This document shows, in pieces, positions 12,301 to 25,739 of a stretch of 64,000 bases of DNA. The position numbers and the translations under genes are program-made. Below the pieces are notes generated by a model that saw only the letters and a program-made list of their open reading frames with translations, was not told the DNA's origin and ran no database searches. Position 1 is the first letter of the stretch, and each line of letters begins with the position of its first letter. The DNA comes from Tetraselmis striata (Eukaryota; Chlorophyta; Chlorodendrophyceae; Chlorodendrales; Chlorodendraceae), in the NCBI GenBank assembly GCA_006384855.1, contig VCJN01002796.1:23009-87008 (forward strand). Reading direction: 5' to 3'.

Positions 12301-14192
12301 TTCTATTCTATTCTATTCTATTCTATTCTATTCTATTCTATTCTATTCTATTCTATTCTATTCTATTCTATTCTATTCTATTCTATTCTATTCGATTCTA
12401 TTCGATTCTATTCTATTCTATCCCATTCTATCCCATTCTATTATTTTTATCTATTATATTATATTTTGTTATGTAATGCATAGTATATTGTATTGTATTC
12501 TAATCTATACTACTCTATTCCTATTGCATTCTACCCTATTTATTCTGTTATATTCTATTTCATTGAAATTATTCTAGTCTATTCTAGTCTATTCTCATTG
12601 CCGAACTTGCATCTTAATAGACGGGTTAGTTTGCTGACTTGAAAAATACTAAGTTACCGCTTTACCGTATCTTGCGTCCAATGAAATGCAGACCCTCTAC
12701 ATAAATGTACCCGCCATAGCATATTATCCGCGTACAGTTATGAAAAAGTATAAGTTCTGCTGCACCCGCCACATCCGAGCGACATTCGTCCGTTCCGGGA
12801 CATAATCCGACATCTTATAGAGAACAGCTCTTACTGATGGCCCCTCTGTGCTCGGTTCTGCAGGACGCATACTTCAACTATGATGCCGAAACATTGCCGA
12901 AACGGTTCCTGCAGCAGCGCCGCCGATGGTTCAACGGCATCTTGGCCGGCATCAATGGCGAGGTCAACCCTTTCAGCGGGATATGGTGGAACGCGTCCTC
13001 CAAGCCCCTGCAACTCAAGATGAGGAACTTTATCGCAATGATCCAGCAGTACATCCTCGTTTCCCAGGTGAGGACCACGGCAATCCCTTCAGAGTCCTCG
13101 ATGCTCCCCCCCCCCTTCAGCATCTCTCCCTGTCAGTGAGAGATTCCACTTGATGCCAATGGTCCCCCGGAACCTTTAAAAAAAAAACGGTCTCTACACT
13201 TTTTATCTTTGGGACTTTTGTTTCTATGTCCACAAATAAATCCCGTCCACGAGATTTCAAAATTTCATCCCGCACAACAAACTCATTCACCTCCGTCTGC
13301 ATGGACTTGTTGTAGTGCCATGCTAATCAGCGCGCATGTGCCATGCAGTACCTCGTCGTCCCCTCCATCCTGATGCTCAACATCTTCAATGCACTCCGCG
13401 AGGTGCACGCCATGTTTGGCATGCCGGCATACCTGGAGTACGCCCTGCCATGTGCGGGCGTCGTCAGCTACGCGGGAACAATAGCCGTGTGGCTGGTTTG
13501 CCACCGCAGGTAAAAAAGAAGGCGCACCCCGGCCACCAAACGCCCGACCAAGCTCTTGTCGTGCTTGCAAGCAATGCCGTCACATTCTGAGCATCCGCCC
13601 CGCTGATTGGCCTGCCAGGAGCGAGTACATTCCGTGGTTGTATCATGTCATGCTGTTCGTCACGCTTGTGGTGGGAGTGATTGCCTACGCCTTTATGTAT
13701 TTGTTCTTCATCGGCGTCGGAGCCGCGTACGGCCCATACGCCATGGCCGGCGTGATTGCTCTCGCCCTGATCAGCGTCATGGCGCCCGTCGTGTCCTCCC
13801 TCGTGATCGGCGACCGCTACGGCACTGTCGCCAACCTCTACGTGCCCGTTATACTGGCCTTCCTTCCCATGTGGAACCTCATCTGGGCCTACGGGCTGGC
13901 GAGGTTTTCAGACATCACGTGGGGGAACCGGCCGCACGAGAGCGAGTCCCGCGACGGCGCCCGCCGGGACGCCTTCATGAACAAGTCGCATGCCCTGGGC
14001 GCATGGATCATCGTCCTGTACCTGCTCAGCAACGTGGCGTGTGCGGCTCTCCTTGTCGCGGCCGACCGATTTTGGGGCAGCGTCAACCTGGGGCTGACGA
14101 TCTATCTCTCGCTCGTCGCCCCCTTCGCGCTGTCTTGCGTAGGGGGTCTCCAGTACAACATCCAGTACGCGCTCAAGTACAAGTACCGATGA
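8100..14192 (+). CDS. Chitin synthase-like family 2 glycosyltransferase, 10 exons
   Basis: Predicted 710-residue membrane glycosyltransferase that would polymerise UDP-GlcNAc into chitin or a related polysaccharide at the plasma membrane. Exons that keep frame: 8100-8325, 8706-8797, 8885-9066, 9363-9551, 9725-9878, 10048-10293, 10466-10570, 12864-13067, 13349-13509 and 13619-14192. Visible motifs in order: VVTAYNE (about 85), FDGW (about 160), KHNSHEW (about 224), LTDAGT (about 243), GPCQMIR (about 336), TEDMAFG (about 376) and QQRRRW (about 415). These match the donor-binding, acidic and product-binding motifs of chitin synthases. About six hydrophobic helices follow, with WGNRP in the loop where fungal enzymes have WGTK. 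No myosin motor or chitin-binding domain is present. The first ATG is chosen by frame; an upstream exon is possible. The acceptors before exons 3 and 6 lack good pyrimidine tracts and are the weakest joins. Confidence 0.88.
11325..11490 (-). repeat. tRNA-derived SINE-like repeat, copy 2 (antisense in intron)
   Basis: On the minus strand the segment begins GCTCGGTTGAGCGGTCG, resembling the tRNA D-arm/box A region. Shortly after comes CCGGGTATCGAATCCTGG, a five-pair T-stem with one G-T wobble and a box B-like loop. The following 130 bp match copy 1 at 6.75-6.90 kb. A second GGTTCGAATGC lies farther downstream. The layout of tRNA-like head plus unrelated body suits a SINE. No A-tail is obvious. 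Confidence 0.55.
11727..12625 (+). repeat. Dispersed repeat D, copy 1, interrupted by a microsatellite
   Basis: The flanks match 24.28-24.87 kb in the same order: CTTCCAGCGTTTT / CTTCTAGCGTTTT, GTCTGTTTGGACGCGAT / GACTGTTTAAACGCGAT, a CGCATTCCTGTAACGCC / CGCATTCCGGTATCACG block, and CATTGCCGAACTTGCATC / TATTGCCGAACTTCCATC near the 3' end. Here the stretch before the last block has expanded to several hundred bases of TTCTA units. Confidence 0.65.
11986..12440 (+). repeat. (TTCTA)n microsatellite, about 90 units
   Basis: A near-perfect pentanucleotide array of about 455 bp. It starts with TTCTG variants and has interspersed ATCCCATTCTATGC variants at two places in the middle and TTCGA variants near the end. 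Translation yields a meaningless YSILF repeat that is open in frame, which is why long spurious ORFs appear here. Confidence 0.97.
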
Positions 14193-16241
14193 ATGCGCAG
14201 CCGTGCATGTGAATGTGTGATGATGGGGAGGACGCTGCTGACGGAAAGCATCCACCCCACGCCCTCCGTGAAAGCGTAGCACATTATGGACCCGACACCG
14301 CTGCCTCGCGGCCTCTGACGCGGCTACGTAGCGGCCACCAAGCCTTGCCCCCCCCCCCCCCCCCCCCCGGCCCCACTGTTGAGATATAAAGCTCATCAAC
14401 AAATATGCCAATCAGACTTGAATGTCATCATCCGATATTATAGAGCTTGTATACCGATCTGAACCGGGCCGAGGACCACACCGCATCATTGTACGGGGTA
14501 TACTGTCCCAACACCCTTGTTAATTCCAAGGAGAGGGAGGATCGGAAAGTATGGGTGGAGATCCGGTCCTGAGCCTTGATGTAGGAGAATTGACGATTGC
14601 ATCGCCGGAAGCTACGACTCGGACTTAAACCGATATAGCGGAAGGAGAGTCCGTGAAATCTTGAAATTTGTGCTACAAGTCGGAGTCGAACCCCAACCTC
14701 GCCGCTGTAGCTCCAAAACCATGTTGAGATATCAAGCTCGAAGAAGGTGCCGATCAGACTTTGATGTCATCATTTGATATGGTACAGGTTGTACTGAAAG
14801 CGGAAGTAACTCCGGCTATAAAAGACGATTTCAGCAATGAAATGCAAATGTGCATGTTATTTCAACAAGGTGTGTCAAAATACCTTAAAGAATAAGTATC
14901 CGAATAATGCACGGGTTCAGCACAACCGAAGCTTCCAAGTGAGGTGATTTGCCAGATCCGGGCGGTGTGATACCGGCCGAATTCGGCCTTAAGGACCACA
15001 CCACATGACTGTACGAGGAAGTGTCCCAACACCCACATCGCGCGCGCACCGCGCCGGCTCCCGCGCATCGTCATCAACTCCAAGGCGCAAGTCGGTACAG
15101 TAAAGACATTTGGTGTGCGAATATGGTCGCTTCGACTCCACATACGGTCGCGCGCCAAACAAGGTACATACATTCCTGTTCCGCTCGGAACCGGAGTGCC
15201 GTGAACGAGTCGCGGCTATCATGCAGCGAGAGGACCCAGCTGGCGGCCAACCCGGTCTGATCCTGGGCGAGCGGCTACAGTGGCGAGGCGCGCTACGGCG
15301 GCGAGCGTCGCAAAGGCGGGCAGGACCAGCCTGCCGGCCACGGAGCAACGGCACTGGGTCAAGTGGGAAGGCGCCGGGGGGGGGGGGGGGGGGTGGATGC
15401 TCGCCCTTTCCCTCCAATCCCCCTTGGGGCCCCTACCGAGGACAACTTGGGCGGGGGAGATGGCGGCAGCAGCGGCGGACAGTCGGCGCGTTGGGGCGGA
15501 CAGTCGGCGCGTTGGGGCGATCAGCGCCGCGAATGCGGGATACTTTCAGCGATGGCGGCAGGTGGAGCCGAGACGCACGGCGACCGCGAAATTGCGCGGT
15601 GCCGATATATTACTTATGTGAACAAAAGCCTATGGGGGGCGGAGCGAGTAAGACATGAGCGATTCCTGTACTGGCAATTAGCGGCAGTCGCTTAAACTTC
15701 GCGACTACGTGTAGGTATCCAGAAGCTACTGATCACGTGATGGAGGGAGGCGGGGCTTGGAAGCAGCGGATGCCGACCGTAGCTTGAGCTGTGATCACCC
15801 GGTGTTTCCCATGGAGGTTTGAGATAGCAGGCCCTCTGAACAACTCAGTCTGAGCAGTGGAGAGCGGCAGACTAGCACGTCGACACCAGTTTCCTTTTCA
15901 ATTGTCCTGCGACCCCTTATCGCCGGGGCGCGGCGGTCCACCCAAGGCGCGCCCATCTCGTGACCTGGAGTGCGCGGTGGAGGCGCCCGGGGATGCAGGG
16001 GGGACGCGTTGTACCAGTACGCGGCAAACAACTTCTGGAGACTCAACGGCCCGTCCATGTTCGTGACCTGCAACGGCACCCGGTTACGCATGAAAAAGAC
16101 TACTACTCATCGAGCACGCTATGCTCCGAGGTCCACCCTGCCTTGCGACCATGAGGATCAACGCCACGGCGGCGCCGTAAATGGGGTGATTCAGGCGCCG
16201 CCGGCGTTCACGAGGGTGGCGATGCAGGATGCACGAGCACT
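14193..16241. other. Intergenic region with local direct repeats
   Basis: No gene recognised. Two partial repeats are visible. GAGATATAAAGCTC plus GACTTGAATGTCATCAT at 14380-14450 recurs diverged at 14720-14790. AGGACCACACCGCATCATTG plus TGTCCCAACACCC at 14474-14516 recurs at 14993-15035. There is a poly-C run at 14350-14368 and a poly-G run at 15377-15393. A 21-bp tandem duplication (CGGACAGTCGGCGCGTTGGG) lies at about 15476-15518. Confidence 0.6.
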
Positions 16242-19200
16242 CTAGCGGCTGCCGCCCTCCTTGCCCCCGTCGGCTCCTTGCCCCGCCGCCGCCGACTCCA
16301 AGCTCTTCCGCCCGCTCGCGCCCCCCCCGCCGCCCGGCAGGCTCTTCCCCTCCGGCGCCGCGTCGCCGGGAAGCCCCGGCTCAAAGTGCTCGGGGTTGTG
16401 GTACAGGTGCGCGTCCGTCACCGCGGCGCCGCCCGCGTAGGGGCCCTGCAGCGCCAGCGGGCGCGCCTCGCTGGGCGGCGCCGGCAGGCTCTGCGCACCG
16501 GCGGCACAGAGGGGGGTGGGCTGCGTCAGCGCCGCTCTAGGTGGCTAACCAAGGACCGTGCCGGTACAGGTAATGGCACCAAATCGCACGCCTCGGTGCT
16601 GTTATTGGCACACGCTACGCGCGCTTTGAAAACAACTTGCTTATTTGGCTTGGCTTGCGTCGTTATTCGTTGCGACGGCTTTCCCCACCGTAGATAGAGC
16701 CTCAGGTGGCGGAAACGTGTACGTGGGTGCGTCAAAAAGCTTCCAAATAAGCAGTCGCGGGCAGGGCGGTCCGAATCCGAGTTATCGAAATTGCCATCAG
16801 ATGATCCTACAGGCACGGATTACCCAGCTTGGTGGTCTGCCCTCGGTAATCGTAAGCCATACCGTAACATCGAATATCGCCGGTACGTGACTACAATAGA
16901 TAGTAGTGATATACCATTAGCGACTACCGCATGTAATGCAATCCTGACACGCGGATTAAATCGGAAGGCGTGACCAATCATGAGTCTGAACCTTAATAGT
17001 CGCTATATGAACGTCGGGAGTCGGAACCTTCAGCAAAAAACAGACAGACAGTGTGTTCGCCAAGCCAATGCCCCCGCCTGCCGCACTTCACTGTACGTTT
17101 CCACATGCTGCGGAGAGCGTATAGCACTCGGCATAGCGCGGTGCCCCGGGTCGTGCCGTGTCCGTGGAGCATCCCGAGGTTATACAGGTCACAGACGACC
17201 AGTTGGGGCCCACCTTGAGGTCGTTGATGTCGTTGGCGGTGTCGACACCGGAAAGGCCGAGGTACTCCTCGATCTCCGCCTCTGGCTCCTCCTCCGCCTC
17301 CGGCTCCTCCACCGGCTCCGGCTTGCAGCACAGCCACAGCAGCGCCGCCGCCAGCGCGAGGTTGAGCAGCCCCAGCAGCGCACCCAGCGCGATGGCGGCG
17401 GCGCGGGCTCGCGTCGTCGCCTGCAGCGCCGGGCACTCCTCCACCGGGGCGGGCGTGGGCGGCGGCGTGGGTAGCGGCCCCGACCCGGGCGGCCCCACGC
17501 CGAGGTAATACAGGGAGAAGCCGGCCAGCTCGACAACGCCGAGGCCCTGCCCGATGGGCGCGCTCGCCTCGACGCGCTCCCACTCTCCCGCGGACGGGCT
17601 CGCCTTGCGGTAGAACGCGAGCGACCATGTGGCGTCGGAGGCGAGCGCGTTGGAGGCCGCCACGACGTCGTAGTCCATGGCCAAGGTGAGCGGCAGATCA
17701 AAAGCCTGTCCGTGCGGCGTGAGCGAAAAGGTGGCGCTGAGCCGCAGGCCGGCGCTGCTCAGCACCTTCACCGGCGTGCTGGCGGACAGCGCCGGCTCGT
17801 ACTCCTGCATCGCCACGCGCACGGTGCGCCCCGGCGGCACCGCGCCCGGCGGCAGTGTGAGCGTGACCGCGCCGCACGGTTGCGTCGGGCACACCACGGC
17901 GCCCCACACGCTCACATCCGACGCACCGTCCGGCGAGTCATTTTCCGCAATCTCCACTCGCAGTGGCGCCACCTGGCGGGCGGCGGCGCGGCATCGGTGG
18001 GGTAGCGGCCACGGCGGGTCAGAGCCCAATTTTAAAAGACGTGGTAATAAATGGCTATATACATATAGTGTTGCATTGAAATCATAATGTTAATACCGTA
18101 TTCAATGGGTAAATTTACACACGAGGCTCACACAATGGGGAGACGGCGACGAAAGCGGGCACCGCCCTTCGATCGCGTGAAAACCATTGAACATGAGGAA
18201 TGCTATCAAATTGTATGAGCGACTGTTCATTGTAGAACGAGCAGTTTTAAAACTTGCATTAGATACTGCGATCGCCGAATATGAAGGTTAGGGTAGGTGA
18301 GCCGGGTAGTTACCTGCATGCCGTCGTAAAAGGCGTCGGTGGCCTCGACCAGCACGCCGATGTCGTCGTAGTGGATGGCGGCCTCGATGGTGGCGTCGTC
18401 GACCGCGCGCACCGCGACCGGCACTGGTGTCGAAAAGTTGGCGGCGGTGAACACCAGCTCGGCGGGCGACATCGACACCTGCCCGCCCGACAGCAGGCGC
18501 ACGCGCACCGTCGCGCCGGCCACCGGCCGGCTGGCCAGGTACACCGGCACCACCGCGCCGCCGCCGCCCTCCACCAGCCGCAGCAGCTGCCCGCCCTCCG
18601 GCAACCCGGAGCGATCCAGCACCACGCGTGCCGCGTCGTTGTCGTCGACGCGCACCTGGATTGGCGGCGGTGCCAGCGCGGCGTAGGCGGCGTCATCGGA
18701 GGTCACGCTCGCGAGGATGCGCGCGGTGGAGCTGCCGGTGAAGACCTGGTCGTCCGTGGCGGTTGCCACCTGCAGCGCGTACGGGGTGTCCCAGGCCCCC
18801 GGCGTCCACAAAAACTCGGACGCCAGCAGCGCGAGGCGGCCAGAGGGGTCGTCAAGCGCGAAGGTCACTGTCACGTTGCCGAACGGCGTGGTGGCCAGCC
18901 GCACCAGGAAGGCCGTCGGCGCGCCGCCCTCCACTACTACGACACTCGTCTCGTACAGCACCCCCGCGGCGTCGTCATCCACGATCTCTACCGACACCGG
19001 CCAGGGGTACTCCGGCGCCAGCGCCGGCAGCAGCTCGTACTCCGGGTCCGCGGAGGCGATGGAGTGCGTGATTGCCACCTCCCGTGAGCCGTCGGCGAAG
19101 GCGTTATCGGGCACGGATATCTCGAAGCGTTCGCCGGCCTCCCAGTTAATGCCCGCCAGGGCCATCATCGAGCCACCTGAGACGCGCGTGTGCGGGAGCA

Positions 19201-22200
19201 GCATCACGTAGTCAGGAGTCTCGTGATTAAGTTATCCGGCAGCCGACTCGAATACACTCGCCACAAAGGCATTTCCGATATTACAGGGCGGGGTCCGACA
19301 GAGGGGCGCTACGCATAGCGTCGAACGTAAGATGCTAGTAATGTATCCTCACTCATCCGTCTGTATTGCGTTTTAACGCTTGTTACAGCGCTGGTGCTGT
19401 TGTGACGAGCTCTATTTTGGACAATCGGCGGCACCTTGATATCGCCTGTAATATAACAATTCGACATTAAAAGGATTACATGGATATATGTCGGCACACG
19501 GGAGGGTACAGAAGGCCACAGGTAAGTACCACATTTATGTAGATAATCTAACATACAAACGGCAACATGTAAATATGAACTTTTACGTGGGGAGTGGGGC
19601 GTGGGGAGCGCACCAGCGAGACCCCTCTGCGTGCCCACCACGCTCAGGCAGTCGTTTGCAGGCCCCGTCACGGTGGGAGTCGGCGTGGGTGTGTCCGTGA
19701 CAGCGGGTGAGGCGGCGGGCGTGGGCATGCCGCCCACTGCGGCCGTGGGGGCGGGCGCATCCGGTCCCGCTGTGCCGGTTGCCGTGGGGGTGGGAGTCGC
19801 GGGGTCAGGCGTGGCCGCGGGGGTGGCGGTGGGCGTCGCCTGCTGCTCTCGCAGGCACGCCACGGTTGCGTTGAAGGCCACGATCGCCGCGGGGCGGCTG
19901 CCCAGGCGGACGGTGTAGCTCGCGGTGCTGCCCTCGGCGACCCGCAGCCTGCGGGCAGCAAGCGGCAACAACGTGAGCACTGTCTGGCCGCTTCGCCGAC
20001 AGCGCCGCCCGGCGCCCTGGCAAAGCCGCTTCGCCCCAGGGCGGCGTCTCTGTGGGCGGCGCACTGTGGCATGCATGCATGCCAGGCTAGACAGCGCCAG
20101 GCTGCCCGGGATGGAAGCTGCGCACGGCCTTGCCCCAAAACGAATGTTTCTGGGTGCATCATCTTTTCAGCGCAGCCCCCCAATAACCAGTCCATTAGGA
20201 TATAAGTTCAACAATTAGATGTAGGATGGAAATAGGACGTAGCCCCCTTCGCCAGGCTACAGGGTTGACCACCTCGCCAACATCCAGCACGGACCTCCAA
20301 CAGGTCACATTGAACCCCTTTGAGGCCCTAGTCTGGTCATAGGCCCTACTGAGGGTGGTAAGCATGGCCTTGAAGGAGTTCACGGGTGTACAAATAGGCA
20401 GCACGGGCGCATTTTTAGAAATGTTGGCTGGTACCGGTACACGGTATAATAAACTAACGTGTATACACCGCTGCGTAGATACAGGTACATACAGGTGAGA
20501 AATATACATATCACGCGTTGGGAAAGGATTACAAATAACGGCGTGCCTGTATTCAATAAGCAGCATCATCCGTGAAGACATGATGGATGATAGCACAATA
20601 AGCCTGCTTAGTGCCGCTTCAAAACAATCTACTACTGTGAAAGGACTTTAGTAATAATAATAATACGCGAATAGAGTAGCGTAGTAGAATAGAAATCGAA
20701 AAACGCTTAAAGGGTGGCAAATTAAAGACCGCCAGGCCCCGCCGTTTCAAATCATCTGCCACCTACACGCTACTGTAGATTGCTGTTGTCCACTGTTATG
20801 TCCACTATCGGGCCCGTACCGCCGCCGCTAGTGAAAGGGTAATGCACCATACACCCATCCACAGAATGGCCAATAACAAATCCACCGCTACAAGCAGTAC
20901 TAAAGCAGTACTAAAAGATCAACACAGCAAGCGCCCAAACGCGGTCCGCATCCCGCACGAGTACTACTAGTACCGGTACACAGTATAAACCAGCGCGTAT
21001 ACACCGCGTGCATGCAGGTATATACTGGTATAAGGAATGTACATATCACGCGTTGAGTAATAAGGTAATAAGGATTAGAAATGACGATGTGCCTGAAATC
21101 AATAAGCAGTGAAGACATGAATGATAGCATAATAATCTTTAGTACCACGTCTAAACAATCTACTACTATGAAAGGACTTTAGTAATAATAAGAATACACG
21201 AATAGAATAGCGGAGTAGAACAGAAATCGAAAAACGCTTGAAGGGTGGCAAATTAAGACCGCCAGGCCCCGCTGTTTCAAATCATCTGCCACCTACGCGC
21301 TAGTATAGATTGCTGTTGTCCACTGTTCTGTCCACTATTGGGCCCGTACCACCGCCGCTAGTGAAGGGCTACCAAAGTATCATACACTCATCCACAGAGG
21401 GCTGCTTGCCACATAGTAGCCACTGTATGGCTGACTGCGAGATAATTGCACTCCAGCAGTGCGCCTTAACACCAGCAGCTGTGATAATATGAGGGGCAAA
21501 GCAACTGCGACTATTATCATGGTACAGTGGTTTGCATAGCCGGGGCACGGTAAGGAAGGGGACGAGGAACTTTCGGTCAGAGCAATGCTTCAGAGTCCAT
21601 TCGAAGCCGATATTGAATAAATTCCGTCGACCGAGCTTAAGTTCCAATTAACAACCTAAACATCGCATATTCCTGAAAACCCCTAGAAGCCCTAAACACT
21701 AGGAACCCGTATGTTTCCGAACGTTTGACAACGTCGCACAGCCTGGGGGGGTTCAAGCGCACAAAAGCAGCAAACTTTGAGTGGACACGAGGTTTCACGT
21801 CATCGTGTGCAGGTTTCCGGGTCATAACCTACATGTGTGTGCGGTAGCCTGCGTTGCGATTCTACGCCAAGCCTTACTTGAAGGGCAACTCCATCGAACT
21901 TGGCAGTATATTTTCTAGAATGCCCCATCCAAGTGCCGCGAATTCCAAGGGTTACTCACAGTAACTCGTCAGGGGGGAAGGGGGGGGGGGGGTAGGGGGG
22001 GGGGGGGTAGGTCTCACCGCTGCGGGCTGACAAACACGCCGACGAGGTCGTTGTCCAGCACGGTGACGTCCACCGTGTGGTCCGACGGCGCCAGCGCGGC
22101 GTAGTCCGGGTCCAGCTCCGCGTCCACCGCGTGCTGGATGCTGAGCTCGACCGATCCCTCCGCGTCCGGGTTGTCCGGCGCCTGCAGGCCGCACCCGCGC

Positions 22201-25200
22201 CGCACTCAGGCGACAGCACCCCGGCCGTGCCGCCTGGACCAGGGCTCCGCCTAGGGTTGGAGGTACCCTCAAGTTTCGTTGTTCAGCTTAATTGAGCTGG
22301 CGGTCAAATCAGGTGAAGGCAAGTGACCCTCAGGAATCACGGCGCTGTTGGGGGTCGGGTAAATAAAAAACACGTCAAAACGGAGCTGCCCTTGAATCAA
22401 CTGCAGAATGCGGCTTGAGCACGCCAATTAAGCCAAGTGCGGGATGTTATTGACGCTATTAAGCTATAGCATGACTCGGAAGCCCGCAAAGGTTGACGGA
22501 ATCGGCCTTTTTGTCTTAGTAGGTTTGCCACATAAGTCCGCCCATAAATCCCCCGCATAGGTGTCAAACGGGACTACACTGCAGTTACGACGCCAATAAC
22601 AGAAACTCGGCGTAATAAAGTATAGTTCAGTCGGCCCCCCAATGGATTCACGCACAACCCTGGCCGGGGCCTCGTTTTGCGAGACGGTGAAGGCCGCGGT
22701 ACATGCACGTGCAGCAGAGGCGCTGACAAGCGCTGCGTTGCGCCCACCCGCTCGCCCGGCAGCCGGCTGTGAGCGGAACCCGGCGCGAGAGGGGCAGCGC
22801 GCGGGCGGCGGGCAAGCGGCGGGCTAGCGCACCAGCACGGACACCTCAAAGCCCTGCGCCCAGTTGAAGCGGTCAAAGGCGAGGACGCCGGGGTTGACCA
22901 GCAGCGCAAAGTCGGGGTTGTCCGTCGACACGTAGGACAGGTCCACGCGCACGAGGCCGCGCGGCTCGCTCGTGAGCGCCACGCGGTACAGCTCCGCGTT
23001 GTCAAACTCCCTCAGCACGAGCGCGCGGCGGGTCAGGCTCAGGCTCGCCACATCGTCGTCCAGCACCTGGGGCGCCGGATCGCCAAGCGGGCGGCAACAG
23101 CATGCGGTCGGTGACATTGGCCTCTCCTCGCCCAGTCTAGCTGGGCACCTGCACCTGCCTGGGCCCCGAATGCCATCCCATTTTCCGACCGGGCATACGA
23201 GTAGTTGCCGGCAGAAGTCCAAAAACAAGTACTGCAGAAAGTACTGCATGGCCTGTGGTACAGTCTAGCTCGCGGCACGGAAACGACATGTTTCCAACTT
23301 TCGGCTTAGCCCTTTCTGGCTTTTAAGGGTCTTAATCTACACTTAGGGGGGTATGGAACTGGGCTTGAAAGCTCTGGAATCGGGCTGGCGAGTGCGCAAT
23401 GAGTGCTGAATAAAGTAAGGTGTCGGGGGCAACCTCGTGTGGGCGCAGATGGCGTACAAGCTGTATGCCATCCCGCTATGCATCGTGCACTCCATGATTC
23501 CACAATAAACTCTTTCACATAGCTACGTTACCAAAAACATATATTGGACTGCGCACCCCTAGCTTGTCGACACAGTAGTTGGTGGGTTAGGAAAAAGCGC
23601 ATTCGTAAACACCAATAAACAGTAGGGACACTGTGTGTTTTAAAGCCTTACAGCTGTTGCAAGGATGCATGCATGCAAGGAGGAAGGGGATAGAATGAAT
23701 GAGAACTGTGCTGTGGCAGCGCAATGCACACGTCATGTTTTGATAGGGGTTAGGGTTCAAACTAGGGTAGTGTGGTCGAAGTCAAACTGTTGTGGTCTAT
23801 GGAATCGTCAAACGTCAAAATTGTAAGGTTTTACATTTAGGGTTTACTTAGGTCTAAACGTCCTACCTGGGGTTTAAGGTTTTGGTTAGAAGGGTGTGGG
23901 GTTAGGCGGTTAGGGTCCGGGGTGAACCGTAAACCCTGGTGGGGAGCGGGGTGTAGACCGGGCGGCCGGTTGGTGCCCAGGGGGAGGGAGGACACCTGGA
24001 GGTCCAAAACGGCAGCCTCCACCCCGCTGTACAGCTCCCCAGTGGTGCTGACGTCAAAGGGCAGCGAGTACGTGCGGTTCGGCTCGGTCAGGAAGTTTTC
24101 GTTCACGCGCAGCCGCAGCTCCCGCGGCTGCGCCCAGTCGTCGGCCGTGAACCTGCGTCAAACCAGCAGGCCGCGGCGTCAATCGGCAGTCAGTACGTTG
24201 GATGATGTGTGTATGGGCGCGGTTGTATGTTATACTAGCGCGTAGGTGGTCCTCAAACCTAATCGGCGGTGCCTGGCTGTGGTTTGCCACCCTTCTAGCG
24301 TTTTCCATTCTTTTCGGCTATAACATTCTATTCTCTTTCCACTGTTATAGTAACTCTCATCACAGTAGACTGTTTAAACGCGATGAAGGTTACGTAATCC
24401 TTCATGTCCAGCGCACTTTATTACACGGTCATGACACGGCGTTGGCAGTCCAACCGCGCTATGTTGTCCTCACCCGTGTATCTGTATGCACATGACGCGT
24501 ATTTTCTGAGTTTCATCATGACATTGTGCCAGGATTATCTTTGAACGCGGAAAAGTACCGCGCAACCGTTGCCAACATGATTAACGTTGTCGTATTGGTG
24601 TGCCGCGTCGGTCCGCATTCCGGTATCACGATCTACTTTCAAACAATGCCTGTACACCTTTCCTGATGAATAGAGGGGCAACACAAACTCGAACAATGCC
24701 CTTTCTGCCATCCGAATCGACTCGCAACACGACCGAGATTCATCTGTCCGTTTTCTGTTTTAAAAAACCCCAAAAAACGCATCCAAAGTATCAACGCATT
24801 TTTCCTATTATATTTCTATCCCATTTCTTATTGCCGAACTTCCATCCTAATCGACTGTGCAGTATGCAATATACATAATCCTGAGGCTGCGGTACTAGGT
24901 TATGCATACACACAGTAAACAGCTTCGAAATATAGTAGCGCCTTTTTGACGCTGGTGCGATGCGGCCGCCGGTTTGGGCAGCCCACCTCAGCACGGTGTC
25001 CCCCTCGACGACGACCTCCTCCGGCAAGTCGCTCGGCTGCACAAACACGACGCCGTCGGCGAAGGTGGTCAGCCGCACGCGGAGCGTGGCGGCGCCGCCC
25101 TCGCGGAGCGCCACCTGCGCGGGCTCCACCACCACCGCCGCCCGGGTGCACGCGCTGATCGGGTTGCCGGTGGCCGGGGACGCGACGGCGCCGCCGCACG

Positions 25201-25692
25201 TCCAGCCCGGCTCGACGCCGCACGCGGCGGAGCAGCCGTCGCCGTCGTCCGTGTTGCCGTCCTCGCAGGCCTCGTGCACGTCCATGTAGCCGTCGCCGCA
25301 CACGATCAGGCTCGGCATGTCGTACTCCGCAAACACGCCGGGGCAGGTGCCGCCGTTGTCGAGCACCGCGGTCAGCCTGCGCTCGGCCGGGCGAAACCGT
25401 GAGAGGCGAGCCCACATGATCTACGAGACACAGTCGTGCATGTCCCGGTGAACTGTCTTTCGGGCTAACTCGGTGATTCGCCAATTACCTCTCGTAGCTA
25501 GCTCGCTAGCGTAAACGCAGGTGTGTACTCATTTTCGCTCCGAAACCAGAAAGCTCACCGGGAACACCGTACAACAGAAAGCGCCACTGCGCCTAACAAG
25601 ACACGAGCAGCGCTGGCGATAGTTAAGGCAGAGGCCACCATCCGGCACATCAGACCCCGCCCCCTCCTCTGCATAGCCAGCCATGGCGCTGA

Positions 25693-25739
<47 letters not shown>

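Larger units (their letters stand above)
10571..12863 (+). other. 2.3-kb intron of the chitin synthase-like gene, repeat-filled
   Basis: This intron is far longer than the others in the gene (about 90-500 nt). It splits the TEDMAFG exon from the QQRRRW exon. It contains an antisense SINE-like copy near 11.33-11.49 kb, short direct repeats around 11.03-11.22 kb and 11.5-11.65 kb (GGTACCGAACAT/GGTACCGAAAAT type), and a dispersed repeat hosting a TTCTA microsatellite. Confidence 0.75.

Noticed and set aside
11962-12577. Long open frame reading YSILF repeats
   Set aside because: It is translation of the TTCTA microsatellite, lies in an intron of the chitin synthase-like gene and has no biological content.
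14665-14715. tRNA-like T-arm on the minus strand (GGTTCGACTCC between matching GCTACA/TGTAGC ends)
   Set aside because: The T-stem does not pair in the canonical register and no D-arm or anticodon arm is present.
15021-16245. Open frames around 15.0-16.2 kb
   Set aside because: Gly- or Arg-rich low-complexity translations spanning homopolymers and short tandem repeats; no family signal.
17158-19211. Long plus-strand open frames opposite the Calx-beta exons
   Set aside because: They are antisense shadows of GC-rich coding exons; the minus strand has domains, splice sites and a consistent phase.
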